Assembly: GCA_023213395.1 (NCBI GenBank)
Contig: CM041465.1
Span: forward strand, 17,980,001 to 18,044,000
Direction of reading: 5' to 3'
From: Cycas panzhihuaensis
Lineage: Eukaryota; Cycadophyta
Length of the DNA: 64,000 nucleotides
A model generated the notes under the pieces. That model saw only the letters and a program-made list of their open reading frames with translations. It was not told the DNA's origin and did no database searches. A program made the position numbers and the translations under genes. Positions 63,221 through 64,000 of the stretch are shown here, in pieces (position 1 is the first letter of the stretch; every line of letters begins with the position of its first letter).

Positions 63221-63689
63221 TGAAGGTTAATAAAGACTTTATCAAATGGGGATTGACATATTCAAGTCTTTATCATTCTTCTTTTCCTTCTCTTTATATT
63301 GAATATAATATTAAAAGGCATGTTATAATTAATATTTATTTATATAGTGTTATCTTAAAATGCTAAAGTGTGTATTTAATTATTATATTAAAAGTTAAGT
63401 GAGTAGACCATTGTCTATTATAATGAACTTTTTTATTATGATTCTTATTAAAAATATGAGAGCTATTTCATGTCTATTTCTAGTGTTGATAAAGAAGAGA
63501 GAAAGGGATAAGACCTTAAATATCTTATATTATATATTTTAATATATGTGTGTGTGTGTGCGCACGCGCACACATACATACACACACACACATGTTTTCT
63601 ACCTATCTACATGTTGTACAATATTATTGAATAATTTTTGTATTATATCTATCATACACACTCCCTCTCTAACACATACTAAGGAAGTA
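63221..63689. other. AT-rich 3' flank of copia C with (TG)n/(CA)n palindrome
   Basis: A purine-rich run, AAAGAAGAGAGAAAGGGATAAG at 63490-63511, could be the polypurine tract of C, but no LTR start follows clearly. At 63544-63592 GT repeats, GCGCACGCGC and CA repeats form an inverted repeat. Confidence 0.45.
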
Positions 63690-64000
63690 GTATAGAGTTT
63701 GATGATCTGTCATCCTAAAGAAATGACTAAGTTCTTCTTTCAAGTTTGATATCATATTGATATCGTTACTTGTGATCAAAATATTGTCAATGTATAATAC
63801 CATAAATATGATATTATTATTTTATTCTTTGATATATAAATTTGATTCAACTAGAGATCTCTTAAATCTATTTTTTAGAAAGTACTGATCAATCCTTTTA
63901 TACTAGGCTTTAGGAGCTTATTTTAGGATGCACAAGGCCTTTTCAAGTTGGCATACTAATTACTCTTGGCCTTTTTTAACAAAGCTAGGTGGCTACTCCT
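63690..64000 (-). pseudogene. Copia reverse transcriptase fragment D, continues past window
   Basis: The minus strand from 64000 reads VCQLEKALCILK near 63950, YKRIDQYFLKNRFKRSLVES near 63885, LYIKE and then FMVLYIDNILITSNDINMIS near 63785 and LKEELSHF near 63725. This is the RT block from ALYGLKQ to the YVDD motif, which here reads YIDN, a loss of the second Asp. It is opposite in strand to copia C and more likely a separate element than C's missing part. Integrase, if kept, lies beyond the window. Confidence 0.9.

Overview
The window is intergenic DNA of a large, repeat-rich plant genome. I find no intact host gene and no tRNA or rRNA gene. Almost everything that can be identified is LTR retrotransposon sequence, much of it nested. 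Ty3/gypsy elements with 2.5-3.2 kb LTRs and an Arg-tRNA-like primer site, together with Ty1/copia elements primed by initiator tRNA-Met, point to a seed plant. The species cannot be told from the sequence. Boundaries marked approximate come from reading domain homology, not from alignment software.

Layout: (1) 1-12254, minus strand: gypsy element G1; the window starts inside its 3' LTR. (2) 12255-29287, minus strand: gypsy element G2 of the same family, older; G1 sits inside G2's 3' LTR. (3) 29288 to about 33.5 kb, minus strand: copia element A, cut in its RNase H by G2. (4) 33724-38983, minus strand: complete but decayed copia element B (193-bp LTRs), probably inserted in the 5' LTR of A. 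(5) 39816-50834, plus strand: gypsy element G3, same family as G1 and G2, CG-rich, with a perfect 5-bp target duplication (AAGAC) but about 2.35 kb of pol deleted. (6) 50840-55626: AT-rich DNA without recognisable genes, including 1.7 kb of TA/CA/TACA microsatellite. (7) 55632-59237, plus strand: non-autonomous LTR element N1 with a perfect GTTAT target duplication. It carries pieces that read as host-gene fragments (a BEACH-protein lectin-like segment and a RanBPM-type SPRY segment). (8) 59404 to about 63220, plus strand: decayed copia element C. (9) About 63.69-64.0 kb, minus strand: start of another copia reverse transcriptase, D.

The gypsy family is the most informative part. The three copies together show gag (CHHC knuckle) - protease - RT - RNase H - integrase without a chromodomain, followed by an unusual 3' region. 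G2 and G3 both keep a second, archaeal-type RNase H (aRNH) downstream of integrase, with its own ATG a few codons before TDGG. G2 also has an antisense ORF that looks like a plant mobile domain (PMD) protein between integrase and aRNH. G1 has lost the whole 3' accessory region.

The two most interesting items are this stand-alone aRNH with the antisense PMD-like ORF, and N1, a non-autonomous LTR element carrying fragments of at least two apparent host genes.
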